The notes beneath the pieces were generated by a model. That model was not told the origin of the DNA and did no database searches. It saw only the letters and a list, made by a program, of their open reading frames with translations. A DNA stretch of 6,686 bases, taken from contig JAHEFC010000219.1 of assembly GCA_024640385.1 (NCBI GenBank), forward strand, positions 1 through 6,686, given 5' to 3'. This document shows, in pieces, positions 6,621-6,686 of this stretch. Each line of letters opens with the position of its first letter. The first letter of the stretch is position 1. A program made the position numbers and the translations under genes. The DNA comes from Sphingobacteriales bacterium (GTDB lineage Bacteria; Bacteroidota; Bacteroidia; Chitinophagales; Chitinophagaceae).

Positions 6621-6686
6621 ATCGGATTTTCAGCTGATCAAACTCACTACTGTCACCGCCAAAGACATTGAAATCGACGGCTGAGG
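6619..6686 (-). CDS. C-terminal fragment of an unidentified protein
   Basis: On the minus strand an open frame enters from the right edge and ends at a TAA (plus 6619-6621) after 21 full codons. The encoded end reads SAVDFNVFGGDSSEFDQLKI followed by Arg. The composition and the convincing protein-like alternation support a real gene end: on the same bases, one other minus frame has a stop (TGA) before the window edge and the third has one too. Its position, convergent with the propeller gene and separated from it by the inverted repeat, is what a gene end would show. I do not recognise the family, and a fragment this short does not allow a functional call. Confidence 0.5.
   Translation of the reverse strand, partial: SAVDFNVFGGDSSEFDQLKIR

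Overview
The window looks like an ordinary chromosomal stretch from a member of the Bacteroidota, most likely family Chitinophagaceae. This is inferred from a DUF5606-type protein (a family I know only from Bacteroidota), a Fur-family regulator with the CGKTTCLD variant I associate with that phylum, a large secreted Asp-box/sortilin-like protein with an 'LGQ'-type signal-peptide end, a lack of clear Shine-Dalgarno sequences, and tandem/inverted intergenic repeats of a kind familiar from these genomes. No database search was possible, so the taxonomic call rests on recognition alone.

Layout from left to right: (1) bases 2-196 hold the last 64 codons of a SCO1/SenC-like copper chaperone (+), whose TGA overlaps the ATG of (2) a complete Fur-family metal-responsive repressor at 193-606 (+). 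(3) A convergent intergenic region at 607-801 holds a good intrinsic terminator, best formed on the minus strand. (4) A two-gene minus-strand operon reads from right to left: a DUF5606-type small protein (2548-3042), then, after 15 bases, an M3-family oligoendopeptidase (802-2532). (5) A divergent intergenic region at 3043-3246 is mostly filled by a 14-bp tandem repeat and its inverted copy. (6) A 1097-residue exported beta-propeller protein of the VPS10/sortilin-like, BNR/Asp-box class lies at 3247-6540 (+). (7) A second, unrelated inverted repeat rich in GAGAG/CTCTC follows its stop codon directly. (8) The last 22 codons of an unidentified minus-strand gene run off the right edge.

How the genes relate: the SCO protein and Fur regulator are probably co-transcribed and translationally coupled, which suggests a metal-linked unit (copper delivery to cytochrome oxidase plus metal sensing). 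The peptidase/DUF5606 pair is probably one housekeeping transcript. The large propeller gene appears to be a single-gene unit with a repeat hairpin on each side. I see no phage, CRISPR, toxin-antitoxin, transposase or biosynthetic cluster, and nothing that amounts to a new system. The most unusual signals are the two inverted-repeat structures flanking the propeller gene and the ATGA junction between the SCO and Fur genes.
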